Assembly: GCA_965247425.1 (NCBI GenBank)
Contig: OZ252023.1
Location: 2,294,001 to 2,358,000 of the forward strand
DNA length: 64,000 nt
Direction: 5' to 3'
From: CAZOZZ01 sp965247425
Lineage (GTDB): Bacteria > Acidobacteriota > Terriglobia > 20CM-2-55-15
Positions 35,569 to 43,330 of the stretch are shown here, piece by piece (the first letter of the stretch is position 1; every line of letters begins with the position of its first letter). Position numbers and translations under genes: made by a program. The notes below the pieces were generated by a model that was given only the letters and a program-made list of their open reading frames with translations, had not been told where the DNA came from and made no database searches.

Positions 35569-37101
35569 GTGTCAAGGAGATCGAAGGTGGAATTATTTGA
35601 AGAGATTCGGCGAGAGCACGAGTTTGGTGTGGGAACGATCCAGGGTGTGGCCCGGCGGCTGGGGGTGCATCGGCGGATGGTGCGTCAAGCGCTGGGAAAC
35701 GCCGTGCCGCCGGCGAGGAAGAGCCCGGAGCGGAAGAGGCCGAGGCTGGAGCCGGTTATGGAATTTATCAACGGGGTGTTGGAGGCGGACAGGCAGGCCC
35801 CGCGGAAGCAGCGGCACACCAGTCACCGGATCTACGAACGGATCCGGATGGAATTTCCGAAACATCCGATTGGGGAATCGACGGTTCGCCGGTATGTCGG
35901 GCGGCGGAAGCGGGAGATGGGTTTCATCCGACAGGAGACGTTCGTGCCGCAAAGCTACGCCTGGGGTCAGGAAGCACAGATCGACTGGTACGAAGCCGTC
36001 GCGGAGTTGGATGGCGAACGGCAGAAGCTCCAGGTTTTCTGTATGCGGAGCATGGGCAGTGGTGGCGCATTCCATCGAGCTTATCCTCGGGCGACACAAC
36101 AGGCATTCCTGGAGGCTCATGAGTTGGGTTTCCGCTATTTTGCGGGGGTCTTCGGGGTGCTGCGTTATGACAACCTGACCAGCGCGGTGAAGAAGATTCT
36201 GCGGGGATACCGGCGTGTAGAGACCGAACGGTTCATCGCGTTTCGGTCGCATTGGAAGTTTCAAGCCGAGTTCTGCACACCCGGCGAGGGCCACGAGAAA
36301 GGCGGTGTGGAAGGCGAAGCCGGATACTTCCGGCGCAATCACCTGGTACCGGTGCCGAAGGCGAAGGACCTGGCGGATCTGAATGCGCAGCTGCTGGCCG
36401 GTTGCCGTGCCGATGAACGGCGCAAGATCGGCGATCGGGTCCAGACGGTGGGTGAAGGGATGCAGATCGAACAGCCCCATCTGCTCGCGTTATCGACCGA
36501 AGGGTTCCCTCTGGCCGAGGACAGCTTTCCACGAGTCGATGGTAAGGGATGTGTACGGGTGCGTAACAACTTCTACTCCGCCCCCGTCAAGACCGGGACT
36601 GTGGTGCGGGCGAGCGTTTTTCCGGCCTACGTGGAGGTCTGGCACGATGGCGGATGCGTGGCGCGGCATGAGCGAGGATATGGAAACGGCCAGCACTTCT
36701 TCAATCTGGAACATTATCTGGAGGTGTTGGAGCGGAAGCCGGGCGCGCTGGCCGGGAGCAAGCCTCTGGAGCAATGGCGGCAACAGGGCCGATGGCCGAA
36801 AAGCTATGACGAGTTCTGGCAGACGTTGATCGATCGCAACGGAAAACAGAATGGGACCCGCGCAATGGTGGAGTTGCTCCTACTGGGCCGGGAACATGGC
36901 TATAGCGAGCTGGATTCCGCATTCCAACAAGCCCTGCGCCTGGGATGCTCCGATGCCGCCGCGGCGCGCTACCTGATGACCGAGGCCCGATTCGACCGGC
37001 CGGCGGCGCCGCGACTGGAAGTGGCCGCACTACGCGCTTATGAGCGGCCCCTGCCGGAGGTGAATACTTACGATGCACTGCTCACTGCGGAGGTGGTCTA
37101 G
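35569..37101 (+). CDS. istA: IS21-family transposase IstA
   Basis: The 510-residue DDE transposase starts at GTG after a GGAGGG site. An N-terminal helix-turn-helix (FGVGTIQGVARRLGVHRRMV) is followed by the catalytic core beginning EAQIDWYEAVAEL and including VLRYDNLTSAVKKIL and EGHEKGGVEGEAGYFRRNHL. All regions look intact. The stop overlaps the istB start by one base (TAGTG). Confidence 0.9.
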   Translation: MSRRSKVELFEEIRREHEFGVGTIQGVARRLGVHRRMVRQALGNAVPPARKSPERKRPRLEPVMEFINGVLEADRQAPRKQRHTSHRIYERIRMEFPKHPIGESTVRRYVGRRKREMGFIRQETFVPQSYAWGQEAQIDWYEAVAELDGERQKLQVFCMRSMGSGGAFHRAYPRATQQAFLEAHELGFRYFAGVFGVLRYDNLTSAVKKILRGYRRVETERFIAFRSHWKFQAEFCTPGEGHEKGGVEGEAGYFRRNHLVPVPKAKDLADLNAQLLAGCRADERRKIGDRVQTVGEGMQIEQPHLLALSTEGFPLAEDSFPRVDGKGCVRVRNNFYSAPVKTGTVVRASVFPAYVEVWHDGGCVARHERGYGNGQHFFNLEHYLEVLERKPGALAGSKPLEQWRQQGRWPKSYDEFWQTLIDRNGKQNGTRAMVELLLLGREHGYSELDSAFQQALRLGCSDAAAARYLMTEARFDRPAAPRLEVAALRAYERPLPEVNTYDALLTAEVV

Positions 37102-37913
37102 TGTCCGCCACAGCCGGCGGGGTCGAACAGGCGGCGATTCAGCAGTACTGTAAAGCTCTCCGGACGCCCACGATCGGAACGCAGTTTGCGGCCATGGCCG
37201 AGCAGGCCCAGCGGGAAGAGCACACCTACACACGGTATCTGGAAGCCTTGCTGGCGATGGAAGTTGAAGAACGCGAACGGAACACCGTGGCCCGGCGGAT
37301 TCAATCCGCACGTTTCCCTCGAATGAAGACACTCGAGGACTTTGACTTCTCGCGGTCGAAGGTTCCAGCCAACCGGATCCGTGGACTCGCAGACGGTGGC
37401 TATTTAGAACACGCCGAACCTGTCGTCCTGATCGGGGAGTGTGGAACGGGCAAGACGCACCTGGCCACAGGACTGTGCGTGGCCGCTTGTCGGCAGAAGA
37501 AGCGGGTTCGCTTTACGACGGCCGCCGGCTTGATCAACGAGTTGGTCGAGGCCCAACACAACGACCAGTTCCGCCGGGTTCTGGCCCGATGGTTCCGATA
37601 CGAGTTGATTGCCATCGACGAAGTCGGCTATGTCCCGATGGCAGACCTCGGCGCCGAACTCCTCTTTCAAGTCATCTCGGATCGAGCCGAGCGGGCGACG
37701 GTGATCTTGACAACGAATCTGCCGTTCTCGGAATGGACCCAGGTGTTTCCCAATGTTCGGCTGTGCAAGGCGTTGCTGGACCGGATAACCGATCGCGCTC
37801 ACATCATCGAGACCGGAACCGAATCCTTCCGGTTTCGGCGCACGTTGGAGAAACGACAGAAACCACGGCATCCGCCTGGAAAGGAGAAACCCGCGAAACA
37901 AACCACGTCCTGA
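37101..37913 (+). CDS. istB: IS21 helper ATPase IstB
   Basis: The 270-residue AAA+ protein has Walker A GECGTGKTHLATGL and Walker B LIAIDEVGYVPM, followed by the sensor-type segment RATVILTTNLPFSEW. It forms an oligomer on target DNA and activates IstA. Start GTG overlaps the istA stop, so the two are co-translated. Confidence 0.9.
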   Translation: MSATAGGVEQAAIQQYCKALRTPTIGTQFAAMAEQAQREEHTYTRYLEALLAMEVEERERNTVARRIQSARFPRMKTLEDFDFSRSKVPANRIRGLADGGYLEHAEPVVLIGECGTGKTHLATGLCVAACRQKKRVRFTTAAGLINELVEAQHNDQFRRVLARWFRYELIAIDEVGYVPMADLGAELLFQVISDRAERATVILTTNLPFSEWTQVFPNVRLCKALLDRITDRAHIIETGTESFRFRRTLEKRQKPRHPPGKEKPAKQTTS

Positions 37914-38008
37914 GGGTCGGATCGCCGCGCGGTCGTCGATCCTGGGCGATCCTGGAAACGGAGTTTTTTCCCGAAAGAAAGAAAAAGAACCAAAAAGAAA
38001 GAAACGGA

Positions 38009-38117
38009 GGCCTGTGGAAGATGACGCGCTGTGGAAATCCTAAAAACCAGGATTCCCACAGCGCTTGGAAAAGCCTCGCCAAGGGCGCTCGGCTTTCCCA
38101 CATCTACAACACAGGCC
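38009..38117 (+). other. Conserved non-coding segment downstream of istB (copy 2)
   Basis: The segment is again bounded by GGCCTGTG and CACAGGCC and contains GGAAATCC / GGATTCC and GGAAAAGCC / GGCTTTCC inverted pairs, in the same order as in the first IS21 element. The shared part also includes an A/G-rich lead-in (gaaaaagaaccaa). Confidence 0.6.
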
Positions 38118-38190
38118 CGACGGTAATTATCACTACTCGGAATTATTAACAGGAGGGGGTGGGCCAAATCAGACGATCAAAAGTGGGCCA

Positions 38191-38382
38191 GACCGGGTGG
38201 ACAAACCCACCGTTACCATGGGCAAAACGAAAACCAGCTATCGTGTCGAAAAGTGGCCTGCCTTGCTCAGACAAACTGTCGAGGGCGCCGGTGCCACGCG
38301 GATGTTCGCGGCTGCGGCGGGTAGGAAGCTTCTCGGGCTCCTGACTCTCTTCGATGTCCACCCCTTCGCATCGACACCGTGA
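38191..38382 (+). pseudogene. Open-frame remnant right of the IS21 element
   Basis: The frame continues with VDKPTVTMGKTKTSYRVEKW, then PALLRQTVEGAG, to a stop at 38380. KTSYRVEKWP recalls the beginning of IS5-type transposases, but the following residues do not. It is in the same frame as the truncated small gene left of the IS. I cannot assign it. Confidence 0.25.
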
Positions 38383-38458
38383 CTCGTAAGCCAGTTTCCG
38401 TATCGACTCCACGACCACCGGACGAAACGCTCACCTCGATCCGTGAGAGGGGGCTCCC

Positions 38459-38496
38459 CAAAACAAAACGGCGACCGGTCCGGGACCGATCGCCGT
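38459..38496 (-). terminator. Terminator of the atpZIBE operon
   Basis: On the minus strand ACGGCGATCGGTC and GACCGGTCGCCGT form a 13-bp stem (one wobble pair) with loop CCG, followed by TTTTGTTT. It lies 33 bases beyond the atpE stop. Confidence 0.8.
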
Positions 38497-38528
38497 TCGT
38501 AAATCGTCTCTACCTGCTTTCCGCAGTA

Positions 38529-38837
38529 CTACACCACTTTCAGGAAGATAATCAGCAGGGTATAGAGCGCCAGAGATTCAATCAGCGCGAGACCCAGAAT
38601 CAGTGCAAAGCGAATGGCGGGTGCGGCGCCCGGGTTGCGGGCCAGACCCTCGCACGCGGCGGAGATCGCCTTACCCTGGGCGAGTCCGCAAATCGCCGAA
38701 GCGATCGCCATCGAAAAACCGGATGTGATCGCCACCCAGTTGACCGCCGAGCCACCGCCATCGCCCTGTGCGAACACGGGTGTGGCGAAGACCAACACAA
38801 AAAAGGACAGCATCAAACCGGCGTAAAGTTTTCTCAT
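38529..38837 (-). CDS. atpE: ATP synthase F0 subunit c
   Basis: The 102-residue protein forms the ion-translocating ring. An N-terminal signal-like extension (residues 1-24, ending PVFAQ) precedes the two-helix hairpin, as in several phyla. The ion carboxylate is Glu87 in LALIESLALY. Gln54 in helix 1, Ser88 and Tyr92 have the same spacing as the Na+-liganding residues of the Ilyobacter ring (Q32, E65, S66, Y70), so Na+ coupling is possible. It is last in the operon and followed by a terminator. F1 genes are not in the window. Confidence 0.93.
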   Translation of the reverse strand: MRKLYAGLMLSFFVLVFATPVFAQGDGGGSAVNWVAITSGFSMAIASAICGLAQGKAISAACEGLARNPGAAPAIRFALILGLALIESLALYTLLIIFLKVV

Positions 38838-38928
38838 TCCTGCTCCTTAAGAAAAATGCCACATGGAGGTGGTTGCCGAACATCCCTCGTACAGTCGGCC
38901 TCACACATGCAGCGGGTCATGGCAAACG

Positions 38929-39657
38929 CTAGTGTTCCTCGGTGACAACGGCGCCCGCCAGGTAAACCATGGTAAGAGTTACGAATATGAAAGTCTGAAG
39001 TACGCCACCAAAAATCGCGTAAGCCATGAAGGGTAACGGCAGCAGCAGGGGGAACATACCGAAGAAGACGAGAATGACCGTTTCTTCGGCAAAGATATTT
39101 GCAAAGAGTCGAATGGTCAGCGAGAAGGGCCGCGCCAGGTGACTGATGATCTCTATGGGAAGCATCAATGGGGAAAGCCACCACACCGGGCCCAGGAAGT
39201 GCTTCAAGTACTTAAGCACACCATGCTTCCGCATCCCCTGCAAGTTATAGTAAAGAAAGACAACGATGCCACAACCCGCCGGCACGTTGACGTTGCTGGT
39301 CGGAGCGGCCATGCCCGGGATCAGGCCCAGTAAGTTTGAAAAAAGTATGAAGATTCCAACGGTTCCAACCAGTTTGAGGAACTTCTGTCCCTCCGGGCCG
39401 ATGATGTCCAGGAGTTGGGCGTCCAGGAACTCGATGATGACTTCCATCACCTGCTGCAGTTTGCCGGGGGCTTCGACCGACAGCCGGGTACTGAGGAAAC
39501 CGAAAAAAGCAAGACAGACCAGTAAAGAAATCGTCGCCATGACGACCTGCATCGGAATGATGGACTCGCCTTCAACCAGGTGCAGACCGAACAATCCGGC
39601 AACCGTCGGACCGAGGAGTTGGTTGACCCACTCGACGATCAGCTCATGTTCTTCCAT
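38929..39657 (-). CDS. atpB: ATP synthase F0 subunit a
   Basis: The 242-residue membrane protein forms the half-channels facing the c-ring. The essential arginine is in ARPFSLTIRLFANIFAEE. Five to six hydrophobic helices are visible, and the segment MAYAIFGGVLQTFIFVTLTMVY is the conserved last helix. It overlaps the end of atpI by 14 bases and precedes atpE by 91. Confidence 0.93.
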   Translation of the reverse strand: MEEHELIVEWVNQLLGPTVAGLFGLHLVEGESIIPMQVVMATISLLVCLAFFGFLSTRLSVEAPGKLQQVMEVIIEFLDAQLLDIIGPEGQKFLKLVGTVGIFILFSNLLGLIPGMAAPTSNVNVPAGCGIVVFLYYNLQGMRKHGVLKYLKHFLGPVWWLSPLMLPIEIISHLARPFSLTIRLFANIFAEETVILVFFGMFPLLLPLPFMAYAIFGGVLQTFIFVTLTMVYLAGAVVTEEH

Positions 39658-40048
39658 TCTGATTTACTCGAAACAAGGATCTACCGATCTCGAAAAAACA
39701 TTCGAGAAGCACGGCAAGGACGTATGAAAAGATCCCGGCCAGAAGGAGGGCCAGGTCCAAGACTGTAAAACGAATCGTAACATACAGACCCAGCCCGATC
39801 AACGCGTACCGGCCGATGTATTGCCACTTGACCCAACGCCCGACATCCACATCGCCTTCCTGGCGGACGATGTAGTCCACGGCCCGCTTGAGCCAAAGGA
39901 AATTGAGGTAGGAAATCGCGCCTCCAACCCCCACACTCACGGCCCCAATGACGGAATGGAGGGCCAGGGCAAGACCAACCGCAACGACGACGACGAAAAG
40001 ATTTGTGCGATCGACGCGCTTCTCAAACTGTTGATAAAAATCATGCAT
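39644..40048 (-). CDS. atpI: ATP synthase subunit I (AtpI-like)
   Basis: A 134-residue membrane protein with four hydrophobic segments lies between atpZ and atpB, the usual position of the accessory protein that helps assemble the c-ring. FLWLKRAVDYIV and the GRYALIGLGLYV segment fit the family in character but identity by eye is loose. It overlaps atpB by 14 bases. Confidence 0.7.
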   Translation of the reverse strand: MHDFYQQFEKRVDRTNLFVVVVAVGLALALHSVIGAVSVGVGGAISYLNFLWLKRAVDYIVRQEGDVDVGRWVKWQYIGRYALIGLGLYVTIRFTVLDLALLLAGIFSYVLAVLLECFFEIGRSLFRVNQNGRT

Positions 40049-40049
40049 G

Positions 40050-40095
40050 GGGTAGTGGGGAGTCCGAAGTCCGAGGTCCGGGGTCCGAGGTCATA
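40050..40095. repeat. Heptanucleotide array between atpZ and atpI
   Basis: Five 7-base units read gagtccg, aagtccg, aggtccg, gggtccg, aggtcat. This is a second unit type (GTCCG-based) with the same seven-base period as the arrays at 11793, 43263 and 55476; a related GGAC array is at 48590. Confidence 0.65.
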
Positions 40096-40128
40096 GGGAT
40101 TCCGTTAAAATCCACGCCCCATTCCTTC

Positions 40129-40350
40129 TCAGATCTTATCAATCTTCGAGATTGCCCTGAAGAAACTGACAAACCCCGCGGCGATTCCGAACAGGAGAAA
40201 GACGACCGTCAGGAAGGTGGTTCCAAGCCAACGATCGAGGTAGTGTCCCATCCCGTAGCCAATGGCGATCGAGACTGGAAAGACTATCCCAGCACTGGCC
40301 AAAGCGCCCAATTGCTGGAAGGCTTCCCTCTTTTCTTTTCTGCTGTCCAT
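40129..40350 (-). CDS. atpZ: AtpZ-like small F0 protein
   Basis: The 73-residue protein has two transmembrane helices (about residues 17-35 and 43-63) and the sequence GYGMGHYLDRWLGTTFLTVV, typical of AtpZ/AtpI-type proteins at the head of F0 operons. AtpZ has been proposed to help with c-ring assembly or Mg2+/Ca2+ transport. It is the first gene of the operon. Confidence 0.8.
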   Translation of the reverse strand: MDSRKEKREAFQQLGALASAGIVFPVSIAIGYGMGHYLDRWLGTTFLTVVFLLFGIAAGFVSFFRAISKIDKI

Positions 40351-40364
40351 GCCCCTACCATTGT

Positions 40365-40372
40365 TATATAAT
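40365..40372. promoter_or_regulatory. Shared palindromic -10 region, atpZ / lipoprotein
   Basis: TTATATAA is a palindrome giving TATAAT on the plus strand (40367-40372) and TATAAC on the minus strand. It lies between two divergent genes. The -35 boxes on both sides are weak. Confidence 0.35.
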
Positions 40373-40439
40373 CGGTCGGCTAAAGCATTAAACTCTTTGC
40401 TCTAAAACCGTTTATGTCGATGTCTGAAGGAGGAATTCA

Positions 40440-41039
40440 ATGTTAAAACGGACAACGCTGTTTTGCATTCTGAGCGTGCTGGTCCTGACTTTGGCCGGCT
40501 GCGGGGCTCCACCGCCAGCGCCCACCGAAGAGGAACCGGCGGCGCCGCCTCCACCGCCCCCGCCGCCCGTCTTCGAATTGACCGAGGTGGACATCACGAC
40601 CGAGGAACCCGACTTCACGAGCCGCAACATCAGCGTGCTGGGTATCAAGGTCGGTGACGTCACTCGAAATGTTGAAGAAAACCTGGGGGACGTCGTCAAC
40701 ACAAGGACCGGAGAACAGGATTACATCACCGCCTACCAGAATGGGGGCCTCGTGATCCACACCTTCAAGCTAACCGGTAAGGCCCGGAAGATCGAGATCA
40801 CATCGTTCTTCGCGGATCAGATTGCGGACGAGACATTGAAGAGTCTCCTCGAGAGTGGAGATCTGGAAGAAATGCGGGCACTGTTCGGTGAGGAACAGGG
40901 CACGGAAGAAATCGAGGATGCGGGCGAAACGGATTACATCTACGCGGACCGTGGAATCCGATTCATCCATTACGAGGTGCAAGGTCGACAGATCAACGCG
41001 ATTCGATTCGAAGAGTACCGAGACTCATCGGGAACCTAA
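40440..41039 (+). CDS. Predicted lipoprotein (199 residues)
   Basis: A lipoprotein signal (LVLTLAGC) is followed by a Pro-rich spacer (eight consecutive prolines near residue 37) and an acidic globular domain of unknown family, with ISVLGIKVGDVTRNVEENLG near residue 63 and a closing YADRGIRFIHYEVQGRQINA. The strand-turn pattern ending in IRFEEYR resembles small domains that sense or bind ligands. It has a strong ribosome-binding site (AAGGAGG). It is divergent from the atp operon, with no demonstrated link. Confidence 0.65.
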   Translation: MLKRTTLFCILSVLVLTLAGCGAPPPAPTEEEPAAPPPPPPPPVFELTEVDITTEEPDFTSRNISVLGIKVGDVTRNVEENLGDVVNTRTGEQDYITAYQNGGLVIHTFKLTGKARKIEITSFFADQIADETLKSLLESGDLEEMRALFGEEQGTEEIEDAGETDYIYADRGIRFIHYEVQGRQINAIRFEEYRDSSGT

Positions 41040-41056
41040 ACGGACCCGACCCGATG

Positions 41057-41092
41057 GAACGCCCGGTCACGATTCGGCCGGGCGTTCGTATT
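41057..41092. terminator. Bidirectional terminator
   Basis: Stem GAACGCCCGG / CCGGGCGTTC (10 bp) is followed by GTATTTA on the plus strand. It separates the convergent lipoprotein and pncA genes. Confidence 0.65.
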
Positions 41093-41145
41093 TACGACTC
41101 CTGCCCTGCAAGCCTTTCTCTCTGCGTTTTCCTGCGACACGTTTC

Positions 41146-41790
41146 TCACGACCGATCGGCTGCCGCGGATTCATCCAGGATGACGGCATCGCTGAAGGCC
41201 AGTTCGACACCCGCCTCCAGCATCTCGGCCATCGCCCGATCAACATCTCCGGAATTCAGTTCCACACCCCGGCACCCATCCTCGACAACCGTCGTTCGAA
41301 ATCCCAATTCTCGGGCATCCAGAGCGCTGAACTTCACACAGTAGTCCGTCGCCAGGCCGACCAGATACACGTGATCGACGTCGTGTCGACGGAGGTAATC
41401 CGCCAGACCGGTGGAGTGCCTGTGACCGTTGTCGTAAAAGGTGCTGTAGCTGTCCATCGAAGGATCGGTCCCCTTGTAGAAGATCTTACGGATTCGGTCC
41501 TCCTCCAGAGTCGCCACCAGTTGGGCACCCGGCGTGTTCTGAACGCAATGAACCGGCCACAGAACCTGGGGAATGCCGTCTATCTCGATCACTTCTCCGA
41601 CATGGTGGGGCGGATTGTTCTTCGCAAAACTGCTGTGGTCGGACGGATGCCAGTCCTGGCTCGCCACCACAAGATCGAAAGCCCTTTGGACAGCATTGGC
41701 CACCGGAACCACCCGATTGCCCTCGGGAACCGCCAGGGAACCGCCCGGCATGAAGTCGTTCTGCAGGTCTACAAGAATAAGGGCTTTCAT
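41146..41790 (-). CDS. pncA: Nicotinamidase
   Basis: The 214-residue isochorismatase-fold enzyme deaminates nicotinamide to nicotinate for NAD salvage. The catalytic triad is visible as Asp8 (LVDLQNDF), Lys106 (FYKGTD) and Cys151 (ATDYCV). Metal ligands are in SQDWHPSDH (Asp46, His48, His52). Its start overlaps the pncB stop by four bases (ATGA), which fits because PncB uses its product. Confidence 0.93.
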   Translation of the reverse strand: MKALILVDLQNDFMPGGSLAVPEGNRVVPVANAVQRAFDLVVASQDWHPSDHSSFAKNNPPHHVGEVIEIDGIPQVLWPVHCVQNTPGAQLVATLEEDRIRKIFYKGTDPSMDSYSTFYDNGHRHSTGLADYLRRHDVDHVYLVGLATDYCVKFSALDARELGFRTTVVEDGCRGVELNSGDVDRAMAEMLEAGVELAFSDAVILDESAAADRS

Positions 41791-43256
41791 GGTTTCTGCT
41801 TCAACTCGAGAATCAGCTTGTTCCGCAACTCGAAGAGGTTCTCCGACAGTCCCGCGGGATACTCGTGAGGATTGATCAGTCGCTTGATCCCCCCATGGAA
41901 ATGACTCAACTGGTCCGCGGCGCGCCTCCTCGAGTCATCCAGCGCCGGCATCTCCATCACGCGCTTCCCCGCCCTGAACACTGGAACGAGCAGATCGGAT
42001 GACGCGCTGCCCGCCGGAATACTCTTCCTGCGGGTGACGTCGTTTGGGTCGATGACGACGCCTCGGTCTCCGGCGCCCATTTGCTCATCGTAGATGACGT
42101 CCACCAGGAACTGCGAATCGTCGTGATATCGACGGACCTGCAGCACGCCGGGGATCGAAGCCTTGCTGACCTGTTCTGAAAGCTTGATCTTGTACCTCCA
42201 ACGATCCCGGGAAGAGTCCCGGACGGCGGTCAACTTGTACACCCCCCCCAGGGCTGGCTCGTCGAAGGCTGTTGCCAGTTGTGTTCCCACACCCCACACG
42301 CCTATCGTCGCACCCTGTTCCTTGAGACTTGAGATGAGCGCCTCATCCAGATTGTTGCTCGCAACGATAGTGGCTTCGGTAAACCCCGCATCGTCCAGAA
42401 TCCGTCGGGCTTCAATACTGAGATACGCAAGGTCGCCCGAATCCAGGCGAATGCCTATCATCCGATGACCGTGGTCCCGGAGCCATCGGCCAACCCGGAC
42501 CGCATTGTGCACACCATCCAGGGAGTCGTAGGTGTCCACCAGAAACACACAGTTATTGGGCATGGCAGCCGCGTAAACTTCAAACGACTCGGCTTCGCTG
42601 TCAAAACACATCACCCAACTGTGAGCCAGCGTTCCCTTGACCGGGATGTTGAAGAGTTTGCCCGCCAGGACGTTCGATGTTGCCGCACATCCGCCCAGGT
42701 AAGCCGCTCGACTCGCGGTCAGGCCGCCGTCAATGCCCTGGGCTCTTCGAAGACCGAATTCGATGACCGGGTCGCCCCGGGCCGCCATACACACGCGTGC
42801 AGCCTTCGTTGCAACCAACGACTGAAAGTTCACGAAGTTCAGCACTGCCGTCTCCAGGACCTGGCACTGGAGGATCGGACCGGTGATACGCACCAGGGGC
42901 TGGCGTGGGAAAGCAACCGTTCCTTCAGGCATGGCATCGACATCGCAGGAAAACTCCAGGTTGCGGAGGTGATCCAGAAAGCCCTTTCGAAACAGCGGCT
43001 TGTCGTCGTTGCCGGTCAACCCGGCGAGGTAGTCCAGGTCTTCTTCGGCGAAGCGCAATCTCTCGATCCATTCGACGAGGGAACCCAGGCCGGCCGCGAT
43101 CGTGTATCCGCCGCGAAACGGATGCTCGCGAAAGAAAACGCAGAAAACGGCCTGACGGTCCGCGATGCCCGCCTTCCAGTAGGAGTAGGCCATTGTAAGT
43201 TCGTAAAGATCTGTCAGGAGTGAAAGAGAATCGCGGTAAATGCGGAGGTTGGACAT
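41787..43256 (-). CDS. pncB: Nicotinate phosphoribosyltransferase
   Basis: The enzyme (489 residues) joins nicotinate and PRPP to nicotinate mononucleotide in the Preiss-Handler pathway. Typical segments are LLTDLYELTMAYSYW at the start, EFGLRRAQGIDGGLTASRAA with the catalytic-loop region, GTLAHSWVMCF and the phosphate-binding RLDSGDLAYLS. It forms a two-gene NAD salvage operon with pncA and reads in the same direction as the nuo cluster just upstream. Confidence 0.92.
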   Translation of the reverse strand: MSNLRIYRDSLSLLTDLYELTMAYSYWKAGIADRQAVFCVFFREHPFRGGYTIAAGLGSLVEWIERLRFAEEDLDYLAGLTGNDDKPLFRKGFLDHLRNLEFSCDVDAMPEGTVAFPRQPLVRITGPILQCQVLETAVLNFVNFQSLVATKAARVCMAARGDPVIEFGLRRAQGIDGGLTASRAAYLGGCAATSNVLAGKLFNIPVKGTLAHSWVMCFDSEAESFEVYAAAMPNNCVFLVDTYDSLDGVHNAVRVGRWLRDHGHRMIGIRLDSGDLAYLSIEARRILDDAGFTEATIVASNNLDEALISSLKEQGATIGVWGVGTQLATAFDEPALGGVYKLTAVRDSSRDRWRYKIKLSEQVSKASIPGVLQVRRYHDDSQFLVDVIYDEQMGAGDRGVVIDPNDVTRRKSIPAGSASSDLLVPVFRAGKRVMEMPALDDSRRRAADQLSHFHGGIKRLINPHEYPAGLSENLFELRNKLILELKQKP

Positions 43257-43262
43257 TTTGGG

Positions 43263-43330
43263 GAAGTGGTCAGTTGTCGGTTGTCAGTGGTCAGTTGTCG
43301 GAAACTCAGGAAAGAGTCACTGACAACTAA
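43263..43330. repeat. Heptanucleotide array between nuoN and pncB
   Basis: Five to six units of GTCAGTT/GTCAGTG type (gtggtcagttgtcggttgtc, then agtggtcagttgtcgg) are followed after about 17 bases by an inverted trace (tcactgacaactaa). The array ends on the nuoN stop. Confidence 0.6.

Larger units (their letters stand above)
35479..38190 (+). mobile_element. IS21-family insertion sequence (second element)
   Basis: istA and istB lie between inverted ends that start TGGCCCACTTTTGATCG and read through to GGCCCACCCC; the right copy is at 38158-38190 with one or two changes. The ends are TG...CA, as usual for the family. No target duplication is seen (AAT on the left, GAC on the right), which suggests later rearrangement. 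This element differs in sequence from the IS21 copy at 21880. Confidence 0.85.

Noticed and set aside
40855..41868. A 337-codon plus-strand frame over pncA and the lipoprotein end
   Set aside because: It is a shadow crossing two real genes on different strands and a terminator.
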